Source of the DNA: Marinobacter excellens HL-55
GTDB lineage: Bacteria; Pseudomonadota; Gammaproteobacteria; Pseudomonadales; Oleiphilaceae
Length of the DNA stretch: 64,000 bases
Direction: 5' to 3'
Assembly (NCBI GenBank): GCA_001314845.1
Contig: LJZQ01000016.1
Coordinates: 22,623-86,622, forward strand
Shown here: positions 38,583 to 48,011 of the stretch, one piece after another
How positions within the stretch are numbered: the first letter of the stretch is position 1
Layout: every line of letters begins with the position of its first letter
Position numbers and translations under genes: made by a program
The notes under the pieces: generated by a model
Database searches by the model: none
Told to the model about the DNA's origin: nothing
Seen by the model: the letters and a program-made list of their open reading frames with translations, nothing else

Positions 38583-39311
38583 GTGAACCAGATGACGGAT
38601 CTTAGCACTACCGACACCAGCCCCATGTTACGGGTGACGGATCTTTCCCACCGGGTAAGCCTGGAAACAGATACGTTGACGATCTTGCAGGGGGTCAGTC
38701 TGGAAATCAATCGGGGAGAATCCGTAGCCATCGTTGGTCGTTCCGGGTCAGGCAAAACCACCCTCCTGGGATTGCTGGCGGGCCTCGACACGCCGACAGA
38801 AGGAACCGTATCGCTCGACGGTGCACAGATCAGCAGCCTCAGCGAAGATGAGCGTGCAAAGCTTAGAGCCAGCCGGGTTGGATTTGTGTTCCAGTCATTT
38901 CAGCTACTGCCAGCACTCAGTGCCCTCGAAAACGTGATGTTGCCGCTGGAATTGGCGGGTATGGAAGCGCCAGAGGTTCGAGCCAAGGAGTTGCTGGAGC
39001 GCGTGGGGCTGGGTGAACGTTTGAATCACACCCCACGCCAGCTATCCGGTGGCGAGCAGCAGCGAGTGGCCATCGCCCGGGCCTTTGCGTCAGATCCCGT
39101 GATTCTGTTTGCCGACGAACCCACCGGCAACCTTGATAACCGCACCGGTCAGGACGTGTCAGATCTGCTGATGGCGCTTAACCGGGAGCAGGGCACCACG
39201 TTGGTCATGGTTACCCACGATGAACACCTTGCGGCTCGCTGTGGTCGCCAGTTACATATCGAGGCCGGCATTTTGACAGAGCCGGAGTTGGCTCGGGAGC
39301 AGGCGAACTGA
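38583..39311 (+). CDS. ABC transporter ATP-binding protein (YbbA-like)
   Basis: A 242-aa MacB/LolD-type ATPase. Walker [15 protein letters not shown]-loop [12 protein letters not shown], signature QLSGGEQQR, Walker [11 protein letters not shown], and switch His in VTHDEHL are all present. The GTG at 38583 has GGAG 5 nt upstream; the ATG at 38592 is too far. The stop overlaps the permease start (TGATG). With the permease it forms a mechanotransmission-type ABC system of unknown cargo. Confidence 0.92.
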   Translation: MNQMTDLSTTDTSPMLRVTDLSHRVSLETDTLTILQGVSLEINRGESVAIVGRSGSGKTTLLGLLAGLDTPTEGTVSLDGAQISSLSEDERAKLRASRVGFVFQSFQLLPALSALENVMLPLELAGMEAPEVRAKELLERVGLGERLNHTPRQLSGGEQQRVAIARAFASDPVILFADEPTGNLDNRTGQDVSDLLMALNREQGTTLVMVTHDEHLAARCGRQLHIEAGILTEPELAREQAN

Positions 39312-41797
39312 TGGCAGCCAAACAAAAACTGATGTCTGTGCGCCGGGATTGGCGCGAACGTGACGTTCGGGTTGTCCTGGTCGCACTGATCATCGCCGTT
39401 GCGACGGTTGCCACCATTGCTCTGTTCGCCAATCAGCTTCAGCGCACGCTGGTATCATCCGCCAGTTCCTTTCTTGCCGCTGACCGACAGCTGGAAGCCG
39501 AAAATGGCCGTCCGGTACCGCAAGAATGGATTGAAGAAGCCCGGGGCCGGGGCCTGGAGACTGGCCAGATGGTTGAATTTTCCACCATGGTGTTCGGTGA
39601 AAGCGGGTTCCAGTTGGTTTCCGTCAAGGCGGTCAGTGACGAATACCCCTTGCGTGGCGAGATAGAAATACAGTCCGGCATGGATGATGCGAGACAGATT
39701 GTGGGCGCCGGCCCGGGCCGTGGCGAAATCTGGGTAAATCCCAGGTTGCTGCGCTTGCTGGAACTTGAAATCGGCGACAGCCTTGAGGTCGGCAACCTTG
39801 AGCTGGAAATCACCAGCCTGCTGATTCGTGAGCCTGACGGAGGGTTCCGGCTATCGTCGCTGGCGCCGCGAGTGATGATTCATGTCGATGATGTGGCCGG
39901 CACCGGTGTGATTCAGGATGGCAGCCGCGTTGAATACGTGTATCTGTTTGCCGGGGCGGAGAACGTTCTGGACGATTACTATCAATGGTTGGAACCGCAA
40001 ATGGAGCCCAGCCATGAATGGGAAGGCGTGCGCGATGGCGAAACCTTCTCTCGCTCGCTGGAGCGGGCTGAACGGTTCCTGTTGCTCGGTGGCAGTCTTG
40101 CGGTCCTGCTGGCTGCCGTAGCAGTCGCGGTGGCCAGTCGGCAATATGCGCTGTCTCAGCGCGACACGGTCGCCTTGCTGAAAACCCTTGGGTTGTCCAG
40201 CAAAGGTATTGGTGGTCTATATCTGCGCCGGCTGGCTCTTTGGGGTATTGCCGGAATGGTAGGCGGGCTGCTGGTGGCGTTGCCGTTGTTCTGGATTCTC
40301 GTGCAACTGTTAAGCGATGTGCTTGAGCAACCGGTGGACTTCTATCTCGATCCCACCGCACTGGTGCCTGCACTTTTTACTGCTCTGGTGTCGCTGTTTG
40401 CTTTTGCGTACCCGCCCATTCGGCGTTTGCGGCACGTCGCCGCCATGCGGGTGTTACGTTCGCAACCCGGTGAAACCGGGCGTGAAGCTATTCCGGATCT
40501 GATTATTGCCATCCTTGCGGTGTTTGGCCTGGTCTGGTTGTACGCCGGCGAAGTGGCGCTGGTGGTGTCTTTGTTGGGTGGCCTGGTTATTTTGCTGGCG
40601 GTGCTGGCATTGCTTGGCGGCCTGATGGTCGCTGCATTGCGGCGAGTACGGGGTGGCGGTAATGCCTGGCGCCTGGCACTGGTGGGACTGTACCGGCATC
40701 GGCAAGCCAGCATGGCGCAAATGGCGGTATTCGCGATGACGTTAATGCTCGCAGCCACCCTGATACTCGTACGGTCGTCCTTGCTGGATGACTGGCAGGC
40801 TCAACTGCCTGACAACGCCCCTAATCACTTTCTGATCAACATTGCACCGGAAGCGGTCGATGAAGTGGAAGCCTTCTGGGTAGAGCGAGACGCCCCCCTG
40901 GATACTCTGTACCCGATGGTTCGCGGCCGATTGACGGAGTTGAACGATCAGCCGGTGCAAGAAGCCGTCACTAAAGATGAACGGGTCGGCGCGCTGAACC
41001 GGGAGCTCAACCTTACGTGGATGGCCCAGCTGCCAGCAGACAATGAAATTGTTGAGGGGACCTGGTTTGCCGATGGCGAAACCGAGGGTGTGTCTGTCGA
41101 AGCCGAGCTGGCGGAGCAGCTGGGGTTGATCATCGGTGACCAACTAACCTTTACCATCGGTTCTGAAACCGTTACGGAGCCCATTACAAGCATTCGAACG
41201 GTGCAGTGGGACAGCATGCGGCCTAATTTTTACATGGCTTTTCCTCCCGGAGGCGGGTTGACGGATATGCCGAGCACCTGGATTACCAGCTTCCACCTGG
41301 ATGCCGACAACAAGGTTGCGCTGAACGAGTTTTCCCGGCGCTTTCCGACCGTATCGGTTTTGGAATTGGACCACATTATTGAACGGATCCAGCAGATCGT
41401 CCGCCAGGTCACTCAGGCAATCGAGGCTATATTGGCGTTGATTCTGGCCGCGGCCCTGGTTGTTATGGCCGCGGTGGTCAGTGCCACGCTTAGGGATCGC
41501 CAGCGCGAGGGTGCCTTGCTCAGAACCCTGGGTGGCCAGCAATCCCTGCTCGCGCGCAGTACCATGCTGGAATTCGCGCTGCTTGGGTTTGTAGCAGGTG
41601 TGCTCGGAGTGCTGGCGGCTGAAGCGGCGGTCTATGCGCTGCAGGTGCGGATGTTTGAGGGGAGTTTCCGCTGGCACTGGCAGGTGATGTTACCAATACC
41701 GGTGATCAGCGCGTTGTTGTTGGCGTTTTTCGGGCGCTGGCAGTTGCGCCCGGTGCTCAGTGTGTCGCCGATGCTGCTGCTCAGGCGACTCGAGTAG
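39311..41797 (+). CDS. ABC transporter permease, FtsX-like (YbbP-like)
   Basis: An 828-aa inner-membrane protein. One helix near residues 20-37 is followed by a large periplasmic domain (about 40-250), then two FtsX-type membrane blocks (about 258-400 and 690-828) and a central pair of helices (about 395-480). FtsX motifs include VALLKTLGLSSKGI and REGALLRTLGGQQSLL. E. coli YbbP has the same plan. Partner ATPase is the upstream gene. It ends 6 bp from the convergent solute-binding gene. Confidence 0.92.
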   Translation: MAAKQKLMSVRRDWRERDVRVVLVALIIAVATVATIALFANQLQRTLVSSASSFLAADRQLEAENGRPVPQEWIEEARGRGLETGQMVEFSTMVFGESGFQLVSVKAVSDEYPLRGEIEIQSGMDDARQIVGAGPGRGEIWVNPRLLRLLELEIGDSLEVGNLELEITSLLIREPDGGFRLSSLAPRVMIHVDDVAGTGVIQDGSRVEYVYLFAGAENVLDDYYQWLEPQMEPSHEWEGVRDGETFSRSLERAERFLLLGGSLAVLLAAVAVAVASRQYALSQRDTVALLKTLGLSSKGIGGLYLRRLALWGIAGMVGGLLVALPLFWILVQLLSDVLEQPVDFYLDPTALVPALFTALVSLFAFAYPPIRRLRHVAAMRVLRSQPGETGREAIPDLIIAILAVFGLVWLYAGEVALVVSLLGGLVILLAVLALLGGLMVAALRRVRGGGNAWRLALVGLYRHRQASMAQMAVFAMTLMLAATLILVRSSLLDDWQAQLPDNAPNHFLINIAPEAVDEVEAFWVERDAPLDTLYPMVRGRLTELNDQPVQEAVTKDERVGALNRELNLTWMAQLPADNEIVEGTWFADGETEGVSVEAELAEQLGLIIGDQLTFTIGSETVTEPITSIRTVQWDSMRPNFYMAFPPGGGLTDMPSTWITSFHLDADNKVALNEFSRRFPTVSVLELDHIIERIQQIVRQVTQAIEAILALILAAALVVMAAVVSATLRDRQREGALLRTLGGQQSLLARSTMLEFALLGFVAGVLGVLAAEAAVYALQVRMFEGSFRWHWQVMLPIPVISALLLAFFGRWQLRPVLSVSPMLLLRRLE

Positions 41798-41803
41798 GGC
41801 GGA

Positions 41804-42580
41804 TCAGCGATATTTCGCGAGAATGGCCTCCAGTTCGCCATTCTCGCGAATCACTTCGAGTTCCTCGTTGAAGGACGTTGCAAAGTCGGCCCACTCTGGA
41901 CGCAACATGATCCGGAACCCGTACTGGCTGATGGCTTTATCCGAAGAGCGAAACTGCTCTGAAAGCCCCTCTGTTTTCAGTATCCATCTTCCAACCAGGC
42001 GATCAGCCAGGGCAGTGTCGAATCGGTCGCCGTGGAGCAAAAAGCGGAACATGTCCCGATCTCGCGGCACGTCAAATCGATGAATTTTGTCGTCTTCAAA
42101 ATAAGGTCCTATCTGGGGATAGAGGTAACCAAGATGGGTGACCACCGTTTTTCCAAACAGGTCGCTGGGGTGTTGATAGTCCAGATCTGAATCAACTGAA
42201 AAGAAAAACACTTCTTCGACATGAACAACCGGGTCGGTGAACAGGAAGTTTTCAGGTTCTTCTGTCCACTCGATCGCGCGCGGCGTCCCGTCGAGGAAGC
42301 CTTCCCCGAGCATCGAATCGACCCGTTTTCTCGGGATCTTCAAGGGCTCAAGGTCATAACCCATGCGAGGTACAATCAGCTCGACTACATCCCACATGAT
42401 GCCAGATGGCTCTTCGCCATCAACGATCAGGTAAGGGGGATATCCGTTGGGTGAGATATTGAATCGAAACGTGTCAGAGGGCTCGGCTGCCTGCAAAGGC
42501 AAGGCAAAGCAGAGTCCGGCCAGCAGCGCTGCACCTCGGTTGTGTGAAAATCGTGATGCTGGGTACTGCGATGGTGTCAT
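41804..42580 (-). CDS. Periplasmic solute-binding domain protein (SBP_bac_3-like)
   Basis: A 258-aa exported protein. The signal peptide is about residues 1-32 (NRGAALLAGLCFALPLQAA). The mature part has ISPNGYPPYLIVDGEEPSGIMWDVVELI, the amino-acid-binding fold start, and ENGELEAILAKYR at the end. No transporter genes adjoin it, so it may be a stand-alone sensor or orphan binding protein, as is common in Marinobacter-type genomes. Ligand unknown. Confidence 0.85.
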   Translation of the reverse strand: MTPSQYPASRFSHNRGAALLAGLCFALPLQAAEPSDTFRFNISPNGYPPYLIVDGEEPSGIMWDVVELIVPRMGYDLEPLKIPRKRVDSMLGEGFLDGTPRAIEWTEEPENFLFTDPVVHVEEVFFFSVDSDLDYQHPSDLFGKTVVTHLGYLYPQIGPYFEDDKIHRFDVPRDRDMFRFLLHGDRFDTALADRLVGRWILKTEGLSEQFRSSDKAISQYGFRIMLRPEWADFATSFNEELEVIRENGELEAILAKYR

Positions 42581-42712
42581 TGCAAGGAACTCAGGTTAGA
42601 ACAGGTTTACACTGTTTCTTCCGTCTTAAGGCCGTGGCTGTTTCCCTGCCAGAACAATTGCTAGATAGTAACGTTTTCCTTTTTTATTTCAATCATTGTG
42701 CATCTGACTTTA

Positions 42713-42742
42713 GGCTAACCCGCGATTTTTAGCGGGTTAGCC
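42713..42742 (-). terminator. Inverted repeat after the iron-ADH gene, likely terminator
   Basis: An 11-bp perfect stem GGCTAACCCGC / GCGGGTTAGCC (42713-42723 and 42732-42742) with an 8-nt loop lies 14 bp past the ADH stop. The T-tract is poor on both strands, so termination is only likely. Confidence 0.5.
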
Positions 42743-42755
42743 TTCGCGATTTTGA

Positions 42756-43943
42756 TCAGGCCCAGGCTCTGCGAAGCACAGAGAGTGCGTCTTCCAGAGA
42801 TACTTCTCTCGGGTTGAACATAATAGAGCCATCATCCAGCGCCATCTCGGCAATCGCTTCAAGCTGGCTTTCCAGAACCTTGCCAGTTTCTTTTAGAGTG
42901 CGCGGCAACTGGCAACGCTTGTAAAGCGCATCGCGTAGCTTGCGAATGGACGAAATACTGGCTTCAGCACGGCGGCTGGCCGGTGTCGCGGAAAAGACTT
43001 CAGGGCCTTCCAGATACAACAACAGCTCACCCAGGGGTTCCCGAATGCTCTCCAGGTTAAATTCCAGTACGTAGGGTAGATACAGGCTCATGCACAGGCC
43101 GTGGGGCAGGTGGCAGATGGCGCCGGTCGCATGTCCCAGGGAGTGCACCAGGCCAACCATGGAGTTAGAGAACGCAATGCCCGCCATGGTGGATGCCTGA
43201 GCCAGCTCCAACCGGCCATGCTCGTCTTTCGGATTATCCATGACCTGCAACAGAGACTGACTGACCTTCTTCACTGCCGCGGTCGCGTAGGCATCGCTGA
43301 GGGGGTTTTTGGCCATGCAGGTAAAGGCTTCGGTGGCGTGGGTCATGGCATCCATAGCCGTTGCCGCCGTGATATGAGGCGGCAAGGTCAGGGTCATGCG
43401 CGGATCAATAATGGCGGCATTTGGCAGCAGGAACGATGAGGTGAATGGCAGCTTGACGCCTTTTTTCTCATCGGTGATTACCGCTACTGAGGTAACCTCA
43501 GAGCCGGTGCCGGCGGTGGTCGGCACCACGAAGAAGGGCTTCAACGGGTGTTTCAGGATACCGGCACCGCTGTATTTGGCGATGTCGTCGCCACCTTCCG
43601 AAACCAGAATGTTGACGGCTTTGCCGGTATCGATGGCGGAGCCACCACCCACGGCAATAATGGAGTCGCATTTCTCTTTACGATACACCTTGGTGATATC
43701 ACGAACGACCGTGGTGGAGGAGTCCGGCGGCACGTCGTCGTAAATGGCGACAATCTCAAGCCCGCTCTCTTCACAGGCAGCGATTACCGGGTCCAGCAGG
43801 CCCGCGGCGCGAACGCCTTTGTCGGTCACAATCATCGGTCGCTTGGCAGCCAGCCCGGTCAGTTCGTATGGAATGTGTTCCAGAGCCGCTTTGCCGGCAA
43901 TTACTTTTACTGGGCAGAAGAACTCATAGTAGTTGTTGGTCAT
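42756..43943 (-). CDS. Iron-containing alcohol dehydrogenase
   Basis: A 395-aa group III alcohol dehydrogenase. NAD-binding GGGSAIDTGKAV and TTAGTGSEVTSVAVI are followed by metal ligands in MDAMTHATEAFTC, SLGHATGAICHLPHG. Substrate is not defined; in oil-degrading marine bacteria such enzymes often act on medium-chain alcohols. The start overlaps the stop of the upstream SCP2-like gene by one base, so they form an operon. Confidence 0.93.
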   Translation of the reverse strand: MTNNYYEFFCPVKVIAGKAALEHIPYELTGLAAKRPMIVTDKGVRAAGLLDPVIAACEESGLEIVAIYDDVPPDSSTTVVRDITKVYRKEKCDSIIAVGGGSAIDTGKAVNILVSEGGDDIAKYSGAGILKHPLKPFFVVPTTAGTGSEVTSVAVITDEKKGVKLPFTSSFLLPNAAIIDPRMTLTLPPHITAATAMDAMTHATEAFTCMAKNPLSDAYATAAVKKVSQSLLQVMDNPKDEHGRLELAQASTMAGIAFSNSMVGLVHSLGHATGAICHLPHGLCMSLYLPYVLEFNLESIREPLGELLLYLEGPEVFSATPASRRAEASISSIRKLRDALYKRCQLPRTLKETGKVLESQLEAIAEMALDDGSIMFNPREVSLEDALSVLRRAWA

Positions 43944-44488
43944 TATGCTCTCGCTGTCTCGACAAAATTGGTGGCAACTTTCAGGTAAATGCGGGCGGCG
44001 CTCAGTAGCTTCTCCGGCAGGTGCAGGTTGGCCGGATACTCTTTAACCGCCCGCTCTGCAACCAGTTTGGGGAGGATGAAAGACTCGAGGCGATTCAGCA
44101 CTCTGGTCATTCTGACCGCCAGACTGACATCGCCATCGACCAACATTCGGTCGTTGGCAAAGGCGACAGAGGTCTTCTCCTGAAAAGACAGCACCAGAAA
44201 CGCATGAGTCATGTGCTTGAATTGAATAGATAGGTCTACGGGGCGCGGCGCACCGTCACGATGGTAATGCAGTAAGCCGTTCCCCGTGTGTTCGACGATC
44301 AGTTTCGGGCCGTTCGGCATTACCTGCATTTCAAACAAAAAGCCCACAGGCAGGGCGCGGGTCTCATTGCGAGTGATCTCATCTACTTCGCTGATTGCCT
44401 GCAGTGCCCGGCCCATTACCTGGAACATCAGTCCCACATAACTCCGCCTGGCATGGGAAACCATGGGTTGAAGTCGCTTTACGAGCAT
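43943..44488 (-). CDS. SCP2-like sterol/lipid-carrier domain protein
   Basis: A 181-aa protein, MLVKRLQPMVSHARRSYVGL.... The middle (GPKLIVEHTGNGLLHYHRD, IQFKHMTHAFLVLSFQEKTSVAFANDRMLVDGDVSLAVRM) fits an SCP2 lipid-binding fold as in UbiJ/YhbT. It likely binds a hydrophobic ligand, perhaps the substrate of the coupled dehydrogenase; that is inference. A longer reading from 44602 runs across the operator and promoter and is rejected. Confidence 0.72.
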   Translation of the reverse strand: MLVKRLQPMVSHARRSYVGLMFQVMGRALQAISEVDEITRNETRALPVGFLFEMQVMPNGPKLIVEHTGNGLLHYHRDGAPRPVDLSIQFKHMTHAFLVLSFQEKTSVAFANDRMLVDGDVSLAVRMTRVLNRLESFILPKLVAERAVKEYPANLHLPEKLLSAARIYLKVATNFVETARA

Positions 44489-44519
44489 GATCGATATCCG
44501 ATTGTTGATTGTTTCACTG

Positions 44520-44548
44520 ATTTTTAGAGTTATTGCTCTAAAAGTCAA
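44520..44548 (-). promoter_or_regulatory. Palindromic operator over the SCP2/ADH promoter
   Basis: A perfect 8-bp inverted repeat TTTTAGAG-N6-CTCTAAAA (44522-44543) lies 34 bp before the SCP2-like start. On the minus strand a TTGACT (44548-44543) followed after 17 bp by AAAAAT could be the promoter, so the repeat would fill the spacer. This is the layout of a TetR- or LysR-type repressor site; the regulator is not in the window. Confidence 0.6.
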
Positions 44549-44600
44549 TGCAATCAGTGACGGGGTTTTCGTGTCAGCGTGGCAAATAGGACGGTTCAAC

Positions 44601-44626
44601 AAAAACGGGAGCTTGAAGCTCCCGTT
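44601..44626 (-). terminator. Intrinsic terminator of the M48-TPR gene
   Basis: An 11-bp stem AACGGGAGCTT / AAGCTCCCGTT (44604-44614 and 44616-44626) is followed on the minus strand by a run of Ts (44605-44601). It lies 22 bp after the M48 gene stop. Confidence 0.85.
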
Positions 44627-44647
44627 AATTCAATCAGTTACTCTCGG

Positions 44648-45925
44648 CTATTGGGTCAGGTCCGCGAGCTTGCGTTTGGCCTCTGCGCCGATCTCGCCGC
44701 CGGCTTCCGCCGCTGCGGAATAGTATCTTGCGGCATCCTCGCGACGGTTCTGCCGGCTGGCTACGTCACCCAGGCGAAGGTAGGCAATCGATGTCGGTAC
44801 CACCTGATTGGCGCGCTCAAGGTGGCCCCGGGATTTGTCCAGGTTGTTCAGCTCAAGGGCATTCAAGCCGTTGTAAAGCTGGTACTCAAACATTTCCGGG
44901 TACAGTGAGACCGCTTTGTCGAAATCAGCCTGCGCTTTTTCCCGCTGCTTCTGATCCTCATAAATTCGTCCGCGTAGCGCGAAAAATTTGGCTTCACGGG
45001 GTTCCAGCTCGATGGCCTTGTTAATGGATGCAAGCGCGGCGGTCATATCACCTTTAGACGCCAGCTTCAGGGCTTCATCGTGAGCATCATAGGCGGGCTG
45101 AAGTTTTTTGATCATGGCAATGCGTCGCTGATAGATATCCCGGCCGCGGAAGCCGCCAGCACCCAACTGATCCACCAGCTTCTGGTTTTCCTGAACACGC
45201 CTGGCAGAGGGTGGGTGGGTGGCAAACATATTGTCCAGCCAACTACTTTCCCTGCCCTGGGACAGCTCCAGGAACAGCTCTTGCAGCTCCACTGCCGCCT
45301 GGGGATCGTAACCTGCTGCTTTCATGTAACGGATGCCGTAGTGGTCAGACTCAAGCTCATCGCCCTGGCTGTACTGCGCCAGCGCCAATTGAGCACCCAT
45401 CGCGGCACCCCCCATGATCAACCCGGCCCACTCGTTATCAGATAACGCAAAACCGAGGCCGGCAACTCCGGCGCTGATCAGCATACCCTGCTGCATGCGC
45501 TGAACGCTGTGGCGGGCGGCCGCGTGAACAATCTCGTGGCCGATAACGGATGCAAGCTGCGCTTCGTCATCAAACTTCACCAGCAAACCCCGGTTAATGG
45601 CGATTTTGCCGCCGGGCAATGCCCAGGCATTGGGCACGCTGCTGTTAAGCACAACAAACTCGTAGGGCAGGTCAGGGCGGTCGCTGACCTGGGCCATTTT
45701 CATACCAATCTCACGCACATACACTGTGAGCTCAGGATCGAGGTAGAACCGACCGCCCTGGGTTTGTTGAGTTGGCGTGTATTGTTCCGCGCCAAGGGCC
45801 AGTTCCTGGCTCTCTGAAATCAGTGACAGTTGTTTCTTGCCGGTGACGGGGTTGACCGCACACCCTGTGATGGTGAAGAGCATCGCGACAAGCGCGATCA
45901 ATCTGGTAAAGCGTCCGGGGTTCAC
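44648..45925 (-). CDS. M48 family metalloprotease with TPR repeats, lipoprotein
   Basis: A 425-aa envelope protease. The lipobox LFTITGCAV gives a lipid-anchored Cys near residue 22. Zinc motif HEIVHAAARH and the third ligand in DELESDHYG mark the M48 domain (about 40-270). TPR-like helices follow (about 290-425). It resembles BepA/LoiP-type quality-control proteases of the outer membrane, but with a different TPR length. Start is a GTG at 45925 with AAAGGAG at 5 nt. Confidence 0.92.
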   Translation of the reverse strand: MNPGRFTRLIALVAMLFTITGCAVNPVTGKKQLSLISESQELALGAEQYTPTQQTQGGRFYLDPELTVYVREIGMKMAQVSDRPDLPYEFVVLNSSVPNAWALPGGKIAINRGLLVKFDDEAQLASVIGHEIVHAAARHSVQRMQQGMLISAGVAGLGFALSDNEWAGLIMGGAAMGAQLALAQYSQGDELESDHYGIRYMKAAGYDPQAAVELQELFLELSQGRESSWLDNMFATHPPSARRVQENQKLVDQLGAGGFRGRDIYQRRIAMIKKLQPAYDAHDEALKLASKGDMTAALASINKAIELEPREAKFFALRGRIYEDQKQREKAQADFDKAVSLYPEMFEYQLYNGLNALELNNLDKSRGHLERANQVVPTSIAYLRLGDVASRQNRREDAARYYSAAAEAGGEIGAEAKRKLADLTQ

Positions 45926-46117
45926 AGCTGACTCCTTTGGCGTTCAGTTCCGTTAAAGCGAAAAAGTTGGTTAGTTGTGCCCACTATATAGCACACTGCG
46001 CCGGGTGTTTGGGTGTCAGTTCTGTGCAGTGATGGCCCGATCCGGGCGCTTCGCGTATCATAGCAGTCGCTTTCCTTCGCACTGTTTCTCTTGCACATAC
46101 GGACTGACAACCACGCC

Positions 46118-46858
46118 ATGAGCTATTACCTGGAACTCATTGCACTGTTCTGGTTTCTCCTCTGCTGGGTAGGTTACACCTGGTATTCACGCAATCGCGC
46201 CAATTCCCGCGCCTGCCTGTCCAACACCCTCGATATGTACCGTGAAGACTGGATGAGGGTGATGTTGAAACGTGAAAACCGGATTTCAGATGCCTCCGTT
46301 GTTGGCAACCTGGAGCGCAACGGCGCCTTCTTTGCCTCCAGTTGCCTGCTGATTCTTGCCGGTATCATCACAGCCCTGGGGTACACCCGAGAGGCCATGG
46401 AAGTGTTTGCGACCATGCCCTTCAGCGCCGTACCCACCCGAGAAATCTGGGAGCTCAGGTTGGTGGTTTTACTGGTGGTGTTTGTGTACGCCTTCTTCAA
46501 ATTCACCTGGTCCATGCGCATGTACAATTTTGTGGCGGTGATGATCGGCAGCGCGCCCTTGCCAGACGACACCAAAACCAGCCCCGCGGCGAGAGAGGCT
46601 TTTGCCCGGAGTGCAGGCAACATTTGCAACCTAGCCGGTGATGCCTTCAACCTCGGGCTACGCTCGTACTACTTCGCCCTGGCGGTAGTGGCCTGGTTTA
46701 TCCATCCAGTGGTGTTTATCGGTGCCTCAACTCTGGTAGTGGTTGTACTCTACCGTCGGGAGTTTCACTCAGAGGCTTTGTCTGGACTGAGAGCCGGCAA
46801 GGTTTTCGATGAAGCGGTGCCGGGCAAGCCGGACACGGAAGCGACCACCAAAAGCTGA
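46118..46858 (+). CDS. DUF599 family membrane protein
   Basis: A 246-aa inner-membrane protein, MSYYLELIALFWFLLCWVGY..., with about four helices (6-25, 75-92, 115-135, 190-220). A conserved cytosolic stretch NTLDMYREDWMRVMLKRENR and the ERNGAFFASSCLLI segment identify DUF599. Function is unknown. The ATG at 46118 fits the family; a TTG at 46091 would add nine residues. Confidence 0.88.
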   Translation: MSYYLELIALFWFLLCWVGYTWYSRNRANSRACLSNTLDMYREDWMRVMLKRENRISDASVVGNLERNGAFFASSCLLILAGIITALGYTREAMEVFATMPFSAVPTREIWELRLVVLLVVFVYAFFKFTWSMRMYNFVAVMIGSAPLPDDTKTSPAAREAFARSAGNICNLAGDAFNLGLRSYYFALAVVAWFIHPVVFIGASTLVVVVLYRREFHSEALSGLRAGKVFDEAVPGKPDTEATTKS

Positions 46859-46876
46859 TCTGCAGGATTTCCCTGA

Positions 46877-47347
46877 ATGAATGATGAAACCCGAATCAAC
46901 CGGGTCACCCGGTTTGTGAATACGCTTAACCAGGCCCGAGAACTGGGCCTGGCAGTTAGAGAAGCGGGCGAGGGCTACCTGATCATGGAGCTGCCCTACA
47001 GCGACAGGATCATTGGCAACCCAGGCACCGGCGTCATACACGGTGGTGCTATTACGACCCTTATGGATACCACCTCCGGCTCGGTAATGATCTGCGCCCT
47101 CGAAGAGTTTGAACTTTGCCCGACCCTGGATTTGCGCGTGGACTACATGCGCCCGGCTGAACCCCACAAACCGGTGTTCGCGAGAGCAGAAACCTACAAA
47201 ATCACAAAAAACATCATCTTCACCCGCTGCGAAGCCTACCAGGAAGGCGGCGAGACCATCGCCAATTGCGTGGGTACGTTCATGCGAATCGGTAAAGAAG
47301 CGACCCCGAAATCCTATCGAGATCTGATCACCGGAGGCGAGGAATGA
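46877..47347 (+). CDS. PaaI-type hotdog thioesterase (first of pair)
   Basis: A 156-aa hotdog-fold protein. NPGTGVIHGGAITTLMDTTSGS carries the family's HGG motif with the catalytic Asp in the central helix. LDLRVDYMRPAEP is the second strand block. It likely hydrolyses an acyl-CoA; which one is not known. Its stop overlaps the next gene by 4 bp, so the two related proteins are made together and may form a heteromer. Confidence 0.9.
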   Translation: MNDETRINRVTRFVNTLNQARELGLAVREAGEGYLIMELPYSDRIIGNPGTGVIHGGAITTLMDTTSGSVMICALEEFELCPTLDLRVDYMRPAEPHKPVFARAETYKITKNIIFTRCEAYQEGGETIANCVGTFMRIGKEATPKSYRDLITGGEE

Positions 47348-47778
47348 CCGATCCGGAAATCCTGAAGTACACTCAGAAAACCGGCGATTTCTCCCGCATG
47401 CTGGAGAGCATTCCTTACGCGACCTGGATTGGTTTGCAGTGTGACCGCTTTGGTGATGACCTGATCTTCCGTTTGCCAAAGAAGGAAGAGAACCTGGGCA
47501 ACCCGATATTGCCGGCCATTCATGGTGGCGTTATCGGGGGCTTCATGGAAATGTCTGCTGCAATCTATCTGATCATGTCTCAGGACACCCTGCGCATGCC
47601 CAGAATCGTCGACTTCTCCCTGGACTATTTACGTGCCGGCCTGAACCGGGAAACCTACGCCGAATGCCATCTGACCCGCCAGGGCAATCGGGTAGCCAAC
47701 GTGATGATCTCCGCCTGGCAAAAATCCCGCTCTCAGCCCATTGCCACGGCCCGCGCACACTTCCTTTTAGAAGACTGA
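47344..47778 (+). CDS. PaaI-type hotdog thioesterase (second of pair)
   Basis: A 144-aa paralogue of the previous gene. It has LPAIHGGVIGGFMEMSAAIYL, where the catalytic acid is Glu (FMEMS) in place of Asp, and VDFSLDYLRAG. The pair arrangement with ATGA overlap is seen in other gammaproteobacteria. Two palindromic repeats follow at once. Confidence 0.9.
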   Translation: MTDPEILKYTQKTGDFSRMLESIPYATWIGLQCDRFGDDLIFRLPKKEENLGNPILPAIHGGVIGGFMEMSAAIYLIMSQDTLRMPRIVDFSLDYLRAGLNRETYAECHLTRQGNRVANVMISAWQKSRSQPIATARAHFLLED

Positions 47779-47855
47779 ATTGGTTCTGGCTGGGGTTGAA
47801 ATACCTTGGCCGACCCCCATTTCTACGCTCAGCCCGTTTGTGATGGTGCAAGCAA

Positions 47856-47967
47856 GCAAGCAGGTGGGGATAGGTTTCCGAAACACACCTCGAGACGTCC
47901 ATGTGCGGCTCGGGCTCCGCCATCCATGGCTCCGCACGGTTTCGGAAACCTATCCCCACCTGCTTGC
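47856..47967. repeat. Long palindromic element, copy D (forward core)
   Basis: Perfect 29-bp arms (47856-47884 and 47939-47967; left arm begins GCAAGCAGGTGGGGATAGG) enclose a 54-nt core. The core differs from copy A in its first half (ACACCTCGAGACGTCC) but keeps the CTCCGCCATCCATGGC end. A first inner hairpin can still form with one G-U pair (ACG/UGU). Confidence 0.92.
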
Positions 47968-48011
47968 CCAGGCGCCGTGCAAATTTCGACAAAACGCAGA
48001 AGTCGGGTGGT

